NCBI RefSeq assembly: GCF_033807575.1
Contig: NC_084725.1
Span: 5,305,001 to 5,369,000, forward strand
Reading direction: 5' to 3'
From: Cydia pomonella
Taxonomy: Eukaryota; Arthropoda; Insecta; Lepidoptera; Tortricidae
Length of the DNA stretch: 64,000 bases
Part shown: piece by piece, positions 21,047-33,000 of the stretch
Layout of the letters: every line of letters starts with the position of its first letter
Position numbering within the stretch: position 1 is the stretch's first letter
Translations under genes and position numbers: made by a program
The notes under the pieces: model-generated
Told to the model about the DNA's origin: nothing
Databases searched by the model: none
Seen by the model: the letters and a program-made list of their open reading frames with translations, nothing else

Positions 21047-23060
21047 TAAATATAGGAAGCAAATGAGCAGAGCCCATGAACAGACGTCGTATCATAGGAT
21101 AAGTAGATATGTACAAAGAAACAGCGGTATGTTAAATAGAAGTTTTTTTTTTTATATAGTAGGCATACGAGCAGAGCCCATGAACAGAGGTCGTACTCCT
21201 ATTATAGAATTAGTAGACATGTACAAAGAAACAGCGCTATGTTAAGTCGGAGTTATTTTTTTAAATGTAGGAACCAAACGAGCAGAATTCATGAACAGAG
21301 GTCGTATCATAAGATTTGTAGAGATATACAAAGAAATGGCGCTATGTTAAGTAGAAGTAATTTTTTTGAATGTAGGAGGCAAACGAGCAGAGCCCACGAA
21401 CAGAGGTCGTATCATAAGATTTGTAGAGATGTACATAGAAATGGCGCTATGTATTTTTTTTTATATAGGAGGCAAATGAGCAGAGCCCATGAACAGAGGT
21501 CTTATCATAAGATTTTTAGATATGTACAAAGAAATGGCGCTATGTTAAGTAGAAGTATTTTTTTAAATATAGGAGGCAAAGGAGCAAAGCCCATGAACAG
21601 AGCTCGTATCAGAAGATTTGTAGAGATGTACATAGAAATGGCGCTATGTTATGTAGAAGTTATTTTTTTTATATAGGAGGCAAACGAGCAGAGCCCATGA
21701 ACAGAGGTCTTATCATAAGATTTTTAGATATGTACAAAGAAATGGCGCTATGTTAAGTAGAAGTATTTTTTTAAATATAGGAGGCAAAGGAGCAAAGCCC
21801 ATGAACAGAGCTCGTATCAGAAGATTTGTAGAGATGTACATAGAAATGGCGCTATGTTAAGTAGAAGTTTTTTTTTTTTATATAGGAGGCAAACGAGCAG
21901 AGCCCATGAACAGAGGTCTTATCATAGGATAAGTAGATATTTACAAAGAAATGGCGCTATGTTAAGTGGAAGTTATTTTTTTATATAGGAGGCAAACGAG
22001 CAGAGCCCACGAACAGAGGTCGTATCATAAGATTTGTAGATATGTACATAGAAATGGCGCTATATTAAGTGGAATTTATTTTTTTAAATATAGGAGGCAA
22101 ATGAGCAGAGCTTATGAACAGAGGTCTTATCATAGGATAAGTAGATATGTATGTACAAAGAAACAGCGGTATGTTAAGTAGAAGTTTTTTTTTATATGGT
22201 ACGCAAACGAGCAGAGCCCATGAACAGAGGTCGTACTCGTATCATAAGATTTGTAGAGATGTACAAAGAAATGGCGCTATTTTAAGTAGAATTTGGTTTT
22301 TTAAATATAGGAGGCAAATGAGCAGAGCCTACGAACAGAGCTCGTATGATAAGATTTGTAGAGATGTACATAGAAATGGCGCTATGTTAAGTAGAAGTAT
22401 TTTTTAAATATAGGAGGCAAACGAGCAAAGCCCATGAACAGAGCTCGTATCAGAAGATTTGTAGAGATGTACAAAGGAATGGCGTTATGTTAAGTAGAAG
22501 TATTTTTTTAAATATAAGAGGCAAACCAGCAGAGCCCATGAACAGAGCTCGTATCAGAAGATTTGTAGAGATGTACAAAGGAATGGCGTTATGTTAAGTA
22601 GAAGTATTTTTTTAAATATAAGAGGCAAACCAGCAGAGCCCATGAACAGAGCTCGTATCATAAGATTTGTAGAGATGTACAAAGGAATGGCGTTATGTTA
22701 AGTAGAAGTATTTTTTTAAATATAGGAGGCAAACGAGCAGAGCCCACGAACAGAGCTCATATCATAAGATTTGTAGAGATGTACAATGAAATGGGGTTAT
22801 GTTAAGTAGAAGTTATTTTTTTAAATATAGGAGGCAAACGATTAGAGCCCATGAACAGAGGTCGTATCATAAGATTTGTAGATATGTACATATAAATGGC
22901 GCTATGTTAAGTAGAAGTCTTTTTTTAAATATAGGAGGCAAACGAGCAGAGCCCATGAACAGAGGTCGTACTCGTATATTAGGATTAGTACGAGTAGATA
23001 TATATGTACAAAGAAACAGCGGTATGTTAAGTGGAAGTTTTTTTTTTTTTTAATATAGGT
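21042..23060. repeat. Tandem array, about 19 units of about 104 bp
   Basis: Each unit carries GAGCAGAGCCCATGAACAGA, then ATAAGATTTGTAGAGATGTA, AAATGGCGCTATGTTAAGTA, and a T-tract with AAATATAGGAGGC. Unit starts are spaced about 91-111 bp apart (near 21058, 21163, 21267, 21373, 21465 ... 22931). Units 5-6 (from about 21464) and 7-8 (from about 21674) form a near-identical higher-order pair. Units 15 and 16 are almost the same. The long open frames across it exist because many units are close to 105 bp (35 codons). The T-tract varies in length and breaks the frame, so I read the array as satellite, not protein-coding. Confidence 0.85.
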
Positions 23061-24059
23061 GTACGCGTATTTCACGTTTGGCGATATCTTCTTCGTTACG
23101 ATTGTTCTGCAAGTTATTTTTTAAGCTTCATTTTAGTCAAGATCTATTTCTGATAATGGATTCCAGGAAGAATGGATGAAACTCTTCAAATATTTTACAT
23201 ATAGTATCTTTTTATATTTGCATTTAAACAGTGCTATTTGTTGAAATGGAACGTGTTCATGAAGATCAGAATATAACTTCTCCTTGACAAGTATTTTACG
23301 AGTTAGGGCTTAGGTATTATATGGGCTTACATATGGGCTGTTGTTTTTCATTCAATAGTTTACATGTGTGAAAGAGAAAGTATAACAATATGCTTGTTTG
23401 ACTAAGATTGCTTTAATTTTGTTAATTTCAACACTTAGTAGGTGATAATTATAACATTGGTATAGAATCTTCAAAAATAAAACAATAGATACAAAGCAGG
23501 TGTTACTCGTATTGGCCCGTCTTTATATATTACAAATGTATGAATGCAGTTTTTCTTGTTATGAAAATCAATGGCATGATTCCTAGGAACAGATCTTCGT
23601 AACGATCTAAGTGGGCCACCGTGTATACCCTACGGAACATTTTATTTCGTTGGATGAATTTAGGGTGTAGGGTAATGGGAGGCATGTTTGAACTTACAAA
23701 TGAATGTACCCAAATATCTCCAAAACGTATCGAACGAATTAGTTGCAGTTTTCAATAGTGTAAAATAATTGGTGTATTTATCGTATCTCCTGTTATAAAT
23801 GTTTTAATTTTTTTAAGGTTCAAGCTACAGGTATATACCCTAACAGTAAACTACACAGATAACTGACCAGGAGGGCCTGCAAACAAGTTACTTTGCAGGG
23901 GGGATACAAGTGGAGAAACTACCCAATTATGAGCTACTGAAAACTATCATTAATTGTAAGGATATTTAACATTGCCAAAATAGGTTAAAGGTGCCCTCTA
24001 GTAGTAATTATATGCCCTCTATAGAATGGTATTATAAAAAATTTTCTTTTTTCATATAC
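23061..24059. other. Non-coding, no feature recognised
   Basis: AT-rich sequence between the array and a short protein-like segment. No exon or repeat was identified. Confidence 0.4.
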
Positions 24060-24165
24060 CATGGACATTCCTCGATGGCACCAAGCTGCAACCGGAAAGC
24101 GATGATCACACGGCAAACAAAATCCTGAAGACTGTAGCAGCCACGTCTAAGGGGGATAAATTCAA
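24060..24165 (+). pseudogene. Short protein-like remnant, identity unknown
   Basis: One frame reads WTFLDGTKLQPESDDHTA, then KILKTVAATSKGDKF. Its composition and higher GC stand out from the surrounding AT-rich DNA. The pattern loosely recalls a helix region of insect odorant-binding proteins, but the diagnostic cysteines are absent. No clear splice sites flank it. Confidence 0.25.
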
Positions 24166-24845
24166 TAAATGTTTATTATATTTGTTTTATATGTAAAAAT
24201 GCACGTCAATCAGGTGGCAAACTATTATTAACAGAGACCGGAATTATTGTGGCATTCTTGAACTGTCATAGAGAGTTCTCATTTATCGACTTCTGGTACA
24301 CATATATCGATATAACGTAGAACACAAAATATTAAAAAGTTATAATAGTTAATGGATATTTCACTGTAAAAGAAGTAACTGCTTTTTTGCATTTATTTGT
24401 ACTTACGAGTATTAAAAAAATAGCTACATAGTAGGGAGTACAAGTCCGTAAGGGTTGCTAGATAGCATCTCTCCAGCAACTCTTACTGAGTTTCAACATA
24501 ATTACTTATATTTTCAAGAAATGAGAGGCGGAAAAAAATTATAACTAACCATATTATTCTCAAAATGTTGGATTGTTTTAAGCATGGCGCTGGGATTAGG
24601 TGGATAACAGTCATAGTCGGTCTTTCGCATGTATTGCCGTCATTCTTTATTCTTTAAAAACGGATGGGAAAGTTACATTTTATTCACAAGAGTTGCAAAG
24701 TAATTTCGTTCAAATTCTGAAATATTTTATCACCTAGGAATGTAAAATTAACGACGACGACGACTTGTGATGATTTTGAAGTTTAAGTATTTTTTCGCGT
24801 TGGTGTGGTAATTATACATTAATTCATAACGAGTTCAATAATTCA
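24166..24845. other. Non-coding, no feature recognised
   Basis: A short (GAC)n run lies at about 24751-24762. Nothing else was recognised. Confidence 0.4.
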
Positions 24846-25030
24846 CAACTAGTGGCAGTAAATTAAAACACGACCGAAAGGAGTGTTTTAAATCGAAACT
24901 AGTTGCCAATTATCTATTCGCACATATACAACGTTTTACAGTACATATGGCACTTTTAATTTTCGACATAGGCGCGTAAAGTGCTAATTACCGCCCTAGT
25001 GCGGTAAAGTAGCACCATATGTACTAAAAA
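24846..25030. repeat. Interspersed repeat family G, copy 2
   Basis: Diverged copy of 15772-15990, in the same orientation. Confidence 0.7.
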
Positions 25031-25487
25031 AAATGTTGTCTCACTCGTTAGAAAAAAATTAAAGCCCTCGAAACGCTCAAGATTTCCACTTCTCATTTTT
25101 GTATTGGTTAAACAACTACTATGGACCCCTCGTAAAATAGATAACTGTTTTAGCCAAAAATATTAACTGTTGAACTATATTGAAGGCCCGGTTCACATTG
25201 AGTGGCTGCACCACTGTGCACATACAAAGTTTATTCTAACTGTAACTTTTTTTTGGTAAGTCAAAGTAAAATAAATCATCATAAACGGTACAAATTAGGT
25301 ACTAAATCTTTGCCAAAAGATGAATTCAATATAACGCCTACAGCTAGGAGAACTGGACTTGGCCCTGTCGACCTGACGTTAGAATAGCTGACCACATTAT
25401 TTTCAATATTTTTTCTCGATTTTTAGCGAGGTACAATTTTTTTGATATCATGTACCAAATAGTACAAAAAAGGTACTAAAACTTGGG

Positions 25488-25569
25488 GTAAGCGTCAGGA
25501 TGTCAGGACCATGATAGCTATTTATATCGTTATAAATAGCTATCATCGTCCTGACATCCTGACACTTAC
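25488..25569. repeat. Near-perfect 39-bp-arm hairpin
   Basis: Arms 25488-25526 and 25531-25569 pair with two mismatches around a 4-base spacer TCGT. It is probably the core of a MITE. The loop is too small for a typical miRNA precursor. Confidence 0.85.
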
Positions 25570-26699
25570 GATACTACAATACACTTCATTAGTTCATCTA
25601 TTCGCCTCTCTATCACTGCGCGATCTATCTTTGTGCGAAAGAGAGGCACATAGGCTTCCCCCGGACGAAATTATGCGTTCCACGTCTTAATCATTAATTT
25701 AAGAACAATAAAACATACGAAGAGTATTATTGTATTATTTCAGTAGTTACAGCAATAATAGGCATAAAATAGGGAATATTACGCAAAACTCTGCGTAGAG
25801 GGCGTTACTAACGCACACGGGGCCTACCGCGAAATGGAAAAATCTAAATTGTGGTTTCTGCCTCCATCATTCTTGCATATTCGATAGACAGAGAGGCAGA
25901 TAGGTAACGAAATTTCGATTTTCGCGTTTCGCGTTAGACCATCTGTAACCAAAACGCCTTGATGCATCAATGCCATAGTGAAAACTTGTCAAAAAACTGT
26001 TTAAGGCATAGTATGCATAAGTTACTCTCAGGTTTATAATACATGCTAGTGCTGCTCTCTACAGCCTGAAAAAATGTATGGCCTATCTATTTCAGGAGAA
26101 TGCATCGTACGCGAGCAGTTAGCAAAAATATCGCCTACGACAGATTGCAAATGAAATATAGGCACCTTTATGAGTAATTCAATAACTGCACTGAAATATG
26201 ATGTTCGTACTCTCTGCAGGCAGATTTACAGAAGATCAGTTGGACTCTAAATTAAGTAAAAGAAATGGTTTCCCGTAATCTACAAATTTATTAACGAGAT
26301 ATTTCATTATATATAACTTCGTACGAAATGAAAAGTTATTCGTGAGAATATGAGAAAAAATTAGTATATTTATATTAATTATAACCTACATGCTCATTAA
26401 TGAATAATTTTTACAAGCAGTAACATTACTAGATATCTCATTTAATATAATCCGACTAAATTACATTTCCGCAACACCTCCGTATTTCACAAAATAAATC
26501 AAGACATTATGCAACTTATATAATTTTGACGTATATATCGGAGTCGCCCGTGTTGCGACCGTTGCGACTTTCATGTAGTAACACCTAACATGGAAATGTA
26601 AATAATAAAGACTGAATCTTCACGGATACCGCGTTGTTCGGGAAATATATATAGGTCAAATAAATACTTAACTAAGTCGCTTGTAATAAACCTTGCGTA
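25570..26699. other. Non-coding, no gene recognised
   Basis: Positions 25820-25950 carry a GGGCCTACCGCGAA block. It also occurs in the hairpin element at 61638-61747, suggesting distant MITE kinship. Nothing else was identified. Confidence 0.35.
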
Positions 26700-26812
26700 G
26701 ATAGATAGATTTATAGATAGAATACTCTTTATTGGAACACCTCAGTAAAAAGATACAAAAGAAAAAACAAACAATTGATTAAATGTAGAGGCAGACAACA
26801 GGCGGCTACGTA
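26700..26812 (-). repeat. LINE 3' tail
   Basis: The minus strand contains CTGAGGTGTTCCAATAAAGA and a GATA-rich tail. This is the same type of 3' UTR as at 2119-2243. Confidence 0.5.
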
Positions 26813-27007
26813 ACGACTTATATATACTTATAGTACGTTATTCTTTTGTTATATAATTTATTTCATTGTCAATAATATGATAATCCGACAATATGTTCGA
26901 AACGGCATTATTTAGTTCTTAAAGCTCTGCTTCTTCTGAACATTTTTTTATTCCACTTCATTTAAGCCCACAAAATTAACACACGTTAATATCTAGGTTA
27001 ATATTTT

Positions 27008-27283
27008 GACGACCGGTTTGGCCTAGTGGGTAGTGACCCTGCCTACGAAGCTGATGGTCCCGGGTTCAAATCCTGGTAAGGGCATTTATTCGTGTGATGA
27101 GCATGGATATTTGTTCCCGAGTCATGGGTGTTTTCTATGTATTTAAGTATTTATAAATATTTATATATTATATATATCGTTGTCTAAGTACCCTCAACAC
27201 AAGCCTTATTGAGCTTACTGTGGGACTTAGTCAATTTGTGTAATAATGTCCTATAATATTTATTTATTTATTATTTATAACTA
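27008..27283 (+). repeat. tRNA-derived SINE family D, full-length copy
   Basis: Has an A box TGGCCTAGTGGG (27019-27030) and a B box GGTTCAAATCC (27063-27073) with tRNA-like spacing, so it could be a pol III promoter. A common body (CATGGGTGTTTTCTATGT, then CTTACTGTGGGACTTAGTCA) and an ATTT-repeat tail follow. No cloverleaf closes, so it is not a tRNA gene. Other copies are at 3477-3666, 46028-46465 and 57283-57492. Confidence 0.8.
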
Positions 27284-27767
27284 TTAAAATTGGTAACAAA
27301 TTCTTAGGCAACTTGTCTGGCGCTATCAACTATCTCAAGTAAAATGTGGAGCGTGACTAAAATAAATATAAGTACAATTTTTTTATTGCTTTCCACAAAA
27401 CCGGCAATATGTAGAATTGTGTAGCTTTATTTACAGAAATTTGGTTTCATATAGAGATTGACAGTCATTGTTAATTAACTTCTCTCTGCGCCGAGTAAAA
27501 TATAACCCGACCAAGTAATGTATTGGCTATACCATCCATATTTAACATACAAATTTATGACGTTTTGTAACCTTCTTATTTTGGCAAATATATACCGACA
27601 CATCCGAGCATGCACATTGCGAAGGGTGGTATTCTGGTTTTTCATCTTTTCAATATCTTGGTCCAATGTGTATTTGCGTCTGACATTTTGCTTAATGAGA
27701 GAGTGAGACGCAATGCACATTGGACAAAGATCTTAGACTAGTGGAATATCACCCGAAAGAAGAATTG
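27284..27767. other. Non-coding, no feature recognised
   Basis: Overlapping open frames on both strands at 27475-27720 have no domain. Confidence 0.35.
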
Positions 27768-27950
27768 AGTCACCGGGTGGCCCGGAGGCTCCGGGAAGTC
27801 CGATTTTTGCTCATAGCATGACCGGCTAGTCTCCGCTCCGAGCCCGCACCGGGCCACTACAGAGCTCCGGTGATGACGTAATGCTTTCCATAGAAAACGA
27901 AGCGCCGGAAGCTCCGGCCCGGCCCTGCCCCTGTGTAGCGTGAGTCAACC
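27768..27950 (-). repeat. GC-rich interspersed repeat, copy 2
   Basis: Reverse-orientation relative of 15120-15345, sharing the GTGTAGCGTGAGTCA terminus. Confidence 0.55.
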
Positions 27951-28538
27951 TTTATTCAAGGTTCCTTCCACTAGCAAGTTGATCGAAAATATGACAAGGA
28001 ATATTAATTTCGTATTCGAGGGTTTATAAGTTATAAGATGGCGCTTGTCAATTTTCAATAATGTGAAAAATGATATTTGTGTTACTCGGTTTTATTTATA
28101 TATTACTACTGTAGTATTGCACTCGCAGTTCTAATTATAATCTCAAATCGTTAAGTGCCCGTTTATGATACATACATGCGTCAATATGTGAATTAGAAAT
28201 ATTTTTAAATTATAAACTCAATGTGATCCATTTAAAGCGTTCCAAATAAGGGATTGGACGAAACAGGAGCTAAGCCCGTACACAAATTTGAGATTTTTAG
28301 ACAAGTTATGCCGTCGCGCTGACGGGGGCGGCGAGAGACTATCCCTGTGTGTGTGATGCGCGAACATAGACGCGTACACGCCCTCACAGGCTTCACGTGG
28401 CGCGATGGCAGTGGGCGACCCGCTATAACTAGAGTTCATGCAAACTTATGCTTCGGTTATATTATAACTTGTTAGTTCGTTGCCGCCACTAAACGCTTAC
28501 TTAGTCCACAGTAGGCTCGGTTCTCCGTAGAAACCTAG
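27951..28538. other. Non-coding, no gene recognised
   Basis: Contains a local GC-rich block at 28310-28425. The minus frame across it lacks any recognised domain. Confidence 0.35.
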
Positions 28539-28764
28539 TTTTTTTTTTTATATACTACGTCGGTGGCAAACAAGCATACGGCCTGCCTGATGGTAAGCAG
28601 TATCCGTAGCCTATGTACGCCTGCAACTCCAGAGGAGTTACATGCGCGTTGCCGACCCTAACCCCCTCCCACCCTCGTTGACCTCTGGCAACCTTACTCA
28701 CCGGCAGGAACACAACACTATGAGTAGGGTCTAGTGTTATTTGGCTGCGATTTTCTGTGTAGTT
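28539..28764 (+). repeat. SINE family A copy 5
   Basis: Runs from ACTACGTCGGTGGCAAAC to TATTTGGCTGCGATTTTCTG. It is one of the two best-preserved copies. Confidence 0.75.
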
Positions 28765-28945
28765 ACGCTGTCCTTTTAAAACGACTAGCTGTATAGATTA
28801 CTCTGAAACTTTGTACTAATATACAAATAGTATAATGTATTCCATGAAAAACATAACTTGTAAAAAAACAAGTCTCGCAACTCAATTCTACCGTAAAAAG
28901 TTGTGAGATTCATGTAATACCAAGTCGGTTAATTTATTCAGGAAC

Positions 28946-29210
28946 AGCTTTGCCATCATAGCGAAACAACGGTACTTTTTCTACGAAATTCCATTTTGGG
29001 AGAAAACGTTTCCCACTAACTAAATCTTAACAAATCACTTTGATTTTGATATCGATCGTTTCAGCATAATATATCCTATATGTAATGCAAATTTTGAAAA
29101 AAAAGGAAAAACTATAAACCTAGTTTTTCATTGAGTCAATAACATACCTACTAAAGAATGTTTTTTTTTATAAGTGGAAAAACGTTTTCTCTTTTTATAT
29201 GGACGATCAC
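28946..29210. repeat. Diverged direct repeat J, copy 1
   Basis: Matches 35097-35355 in the same orientation: ACTAAATCTTAACAAATCAC, CAAATTTTGAAAAAAAAGGA, AAGTGGAAAAACGTTTTCT. The gypsy element lies between the two copies. Confidence 0.6.
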
Positions 29211-29252
29211 ATGGCATACTTTCCTTCTTCCATTACTTTGGCCATTACTTAA

Positions 29253-29304
29253 GTTTTTAATTTATTAAAAAAAAAACAAGGTTTTTTTTTAATAAATTAA
29301 AAAC
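29253..29304. repeat. AT hairpin
   Basis: Arms 29253-29277 and 29281-29304 are inverted copies of GTTTTTAATTTATTAAA...C around a 3-base centre. Confidence 0.75.
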
Positions 29305-29850
29305 CAGCACATTTGCTCTTGTTAAATTAAAACTGACCACGAAACCCCACAGAGTCTTATACAAAAAAAAAATCAAGCAACTTACATCAGTACTCCGACT
29401 AACATCAGTGACATTTTCCAAAAAATGTTTTACTTGTCTTAATATTGCCTTGTTTTAATATCTACATTGTCTGAGTAATCTGTGCAGATAAGGCAGAGGA
29501 CAATGGGGCTTGTTGTTTGGTTAAGGGATAGACAGGCAATTGAGGGGTACGCCTTATGGGGAGATAACCACCCTAGGGTAGTCTGGTCTGAGAATTTAAT
29601 TTTCTATTTTATTTTAGTTTGGCAGTACAAATATAAAAAATATATGATATTTCATTTCGCAAAATATTTCAGAGGATAGAGTTAGTTGCCAATTTTTTTC
29701 TTGTACTCGTAGGTATGTACAGTACAAATAAAAAAATATTCCGCACATTCCGTAGGGTAACCTTATTTACGTCTGATTCGATATCTCTGAATATCAATTC
29801 TACCTACCTAAATATATATTCTTTAAGATAGCTAGTAAAAAAGAACTTTA
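29305..29850. other. Non-coding, no feature recognised
   Basis: No exon was identified. The frame at 29482-29679 is not supported. Confidence 0.4.
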
Positions 29851-29855
29851 CACAT

Positions 29856-29963
29856 TAAAAGATACAACGCCATTGAGGTCAGAAGCAAAACTCTTTTATT
29901 TCCAAACTACCTTCAGCTGTCATTACAATTCAATCCTGCAAGTACCCATCTAAATACATAACA
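29856..29963 (-). repeat. 3' LTR of the gypsy element
   Basis: On the element strand it begins TGTTATG and ends TCTTTTA. It contains AATAAA (plus-strand 29895-29900), presumably the poly(A) signal. At 108 bp it is short for a gypsy LTR. Confidence 0.9.
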
Positions 29964-29975
29964 TACCTTTCCACC
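29964..29975 (-). promoter_or_regulatory. Polypurine tract
   Basis: GGTGGAAAGGTA directly abuts the 3' LTR start on the element strand, the expected plus-strand DNA primer. Confidence 0.75.
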
Positions 29976-30025
29976 ATAATCAACAAGTCTAAATCAACAC
30001 TATTAATTACAAAATCATTATACAA

Positions 30026-33000
30026 TTAATAATCATTAGGAATTCCTATGATGTCGGGCCATAACTCTGGCGGTGGTATTTCAATAGGAGGATCTTCTTC
30101 TGTTGTCGACTGAGATCCAAATTCAAGCGGTTGTTGGTCCCCAGTAGGAGCTTCCACCGGCTGTCTCAATGCTCGAGCTATGATTTGATCAGCATGACGA
30201 CGATGCAGCTCTCCATCTTCCGTTCTTGCCACATAAGTACTGGGTCCCTCTATTGCCTCAATCTCGCCTTTTGCCCACTTAGTTCCTGGCGTGTACATTC
30301 GCACGAGCACAGGTTGATGCAGATGGAATGCACGCACGCACGGCCGCTGCGCTGCCTGTTCTAGCTGTTGTTCGGCACGGCTCGGTGTGCTCTCCGGGTG
30401 CAAACTTGATATGGCTGTTCTATATTTGCGTCCATTAAGCATTTCCGCTGGTGTTTTATTGGTAGAGCTGTTAGGGACGGTACGCAAAGCGTATAAAGCT
30501 TTCGCCAGTTTTTCACTCCAAGGCATGTTTGTGGCAGCCATTTTCTTCAATTTATTTTTAAATGTCTGCACAGCCCTTTCTATTTGGCCATTGGTCGCTG
30601 GGTGGTAGGGCGGAGTAAATATGTGCCTGATATGGTTCCTCCTCAAAAATGAATTGAAATCTTCGGACGTAAATGTCTTGCCGTTGTCGGACACCAAGAC
30701 ATCCGGCAAACCTTGTGAGGCAAAGATGCGTCTCAAAATTGTAATTATAGTATCCGAGCTCATAGATGCAACAATTTCTGCCTCTATCCACTTGCTGTAA
30801 GAATCGATTAATAGCAAGAAGGTTTTTCCCTGGAAGGGACCAGCAAAATCGATATGGACTCGACTCCAAGGTTTGTCCGGCATTATCCATATTTGCGGAT
30901 CTTTAGGTGGGTTGTTTCTCACAGACTGGCAGTCCTCGCACTCAGCCACCACCTTCTCGATATCCTTGTCCATGCCAGCCCACCAAAGGTACCCTCTAGC
31001 GTATGCTTTGGTCTGTACAATCCCGGCATGTGGAGCATGTAGCAATTTAAGTACCTTTTTGTGGAGCGAAGTAGGTATGACGACTCTGTTACACCACAAT
31101 AAACAATCTTTATTGTGTGAAAGAGCATCTCTGCGGATCCAATATGGTTGCATTTCAGGATCTGTATTGGAGCGCGGCCACCCATGGAGTACGTTAAATA
31201 GCACCTTCTGTAGCATCTGATCTTTCTTGGTTTCTTCAGCAATTGCTTTTACATCCAGGTTCCATCCCAGTGGTTGCTCTTCTAGCAAAAGTACCTCGCC
31301 TAGACAGTCTACATTTGGGTTCACAGAAGACGTCTCTGGTTCTGTCCACCTGCTTAAAGCGTCCGCATTGCCAATCAACTTGCCTGGCCGATATTTGATA
31401 GAATAACTGTATCCGTTAAGTTTTAGCGACCACCGTAACATTCTAGGCGATATTTGGTCAGGAATTGGTTTCTCCGGGTTGAACAGACCAACTAAGGGTT
31501 TGTGGTCAGTGATGATGCAAAATTTCCGTCCGGCCAGGAATTGATGATACTTAGTTAGGCCGAACATTATCGCGAGGGCTTCTTTGTCAATTTGCCCGTA
31601 GCGTCTCTCATGTGGTTGTAATGTCCGAGACGCCATCATCACTGGACGTTCGGATCCATCTTCCATGATGTGGACCAACGCGGCTCCCAAACCATAATCT
31701 GACGAGTCGCAAACCAGTAACAAATCTTTATTTAGGTCATATCCGACTAATGTACAATCCGACGACAAAAGATTCTTAGCTTTATTAAACGCAGCTTGTT
31801 CCTTCTCACCCCAAGTCCACGGTGATTTCCCTTCCAGCAACCGGTACAATGGTTCAAGCAATGTTGCTTTGTCAGGCAAGAATTTCTCGTAGTACGTGTA
31901 TAGTCCTAAAAATGCTCTTAATGTCTCTTTATTTGTGGGCGCTGGTTTACCCTGAATCTCTTCTACTTTGTCCGGTGTCGGATGAAGCCCCTCGGCGTCC
32001 AGCATATGGCCCAAAAAGGTGATACTCCGTGAAGCAAAGACGCATTTATTAACGTTTAGTCGAAAACCCAGATCTTGCAGCTTTTTCAGTACTGCGTTCA
32101 ATCTCTGGTTATGCTCTTCCATATTTCTCCCTGTGACGGCCACATCGTCTAGAAGACACGCGACTCCTTCCATGTCTGCCAGGGTGGTAGACATAAGCCT
32201 CTGGAAGATGCCCGGCGCAGCGCTCACCCCGTAAGCTAAACGATTCACCTTCATTAGTCCAATGGGTGTATTTAGTGTTAGCAGCGTCGCGGTATCATCG
32301 TCCACCTTGAGCTGGGTGTACGCCTGCTTCAAGTCCAATTTGCTAAATATGCTTCCCCCGCTAAGCTTCACGAATGCCTCTGTCGATGTAGGGAGCGGGT
32401 ATGAGTCAGCATCTATTGATGCGTTAACCGTAGAACGATAGTCTCCACAGATACGCAAAGATCCATTATCTTTCTTAACAATTCTTAAGGGAGTTGCCCA
32501 CTTTGAATATTTGATTGGTGTTAATACACCGTCCTTAATCATCTGACGCAGCTCATCCTCCACTTGCTGTTTTAGTGGGAATGGTACAGGTCTCGCTTTC
32601 ATGAATCGTGGCGCGGTCCCGGGTCGCACATGCAGTGACACTGGTGGCCCGGTGTACTCTCCCAAACCCTCCATAAACAAATCTGGGTATTTATTCTTCC
32701 ATTCAGCTACTTCCTCTTCTGACCAGCCCACGCCATCCACTTGCAGCCCCAGCTTCTTAAACCAGTTCCTACCGAGCAAGCTCGGTCCGCAGCCCGCGAC
32801 CACCAACAGTTCACATTGAGCCTCCTTGTCGCCTAAAACTACTCGTACGTGTAACAACCCTAAAACTCTTAAAGGGGCACGGCTCCACGTAACTAGTTTC
32901 ACATTTGTGGTATTTAATGGGGGCGGGTTGAACCACAACTTTTTAAATGTCTCCTCGGATATTATAGATCTCGAGGCTCCGGAATCTATTTCCATTAATA

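Noticed and set aside
21239..21676. 145-codon open frame with a repeated RAHEQRSYHKICRD peptide
   Set aside because: It follows from near-105-bp satellite units. The T-tract length varies and breaks the frame, there is no initiation or splice context, and three other frames behave the same way.
27008..27083. tRNA-like segment with A and B boxes
   Set aside because: The cloverleaf does not close and the same sequence recurs as a dispersed SINE with an ATTT tail.
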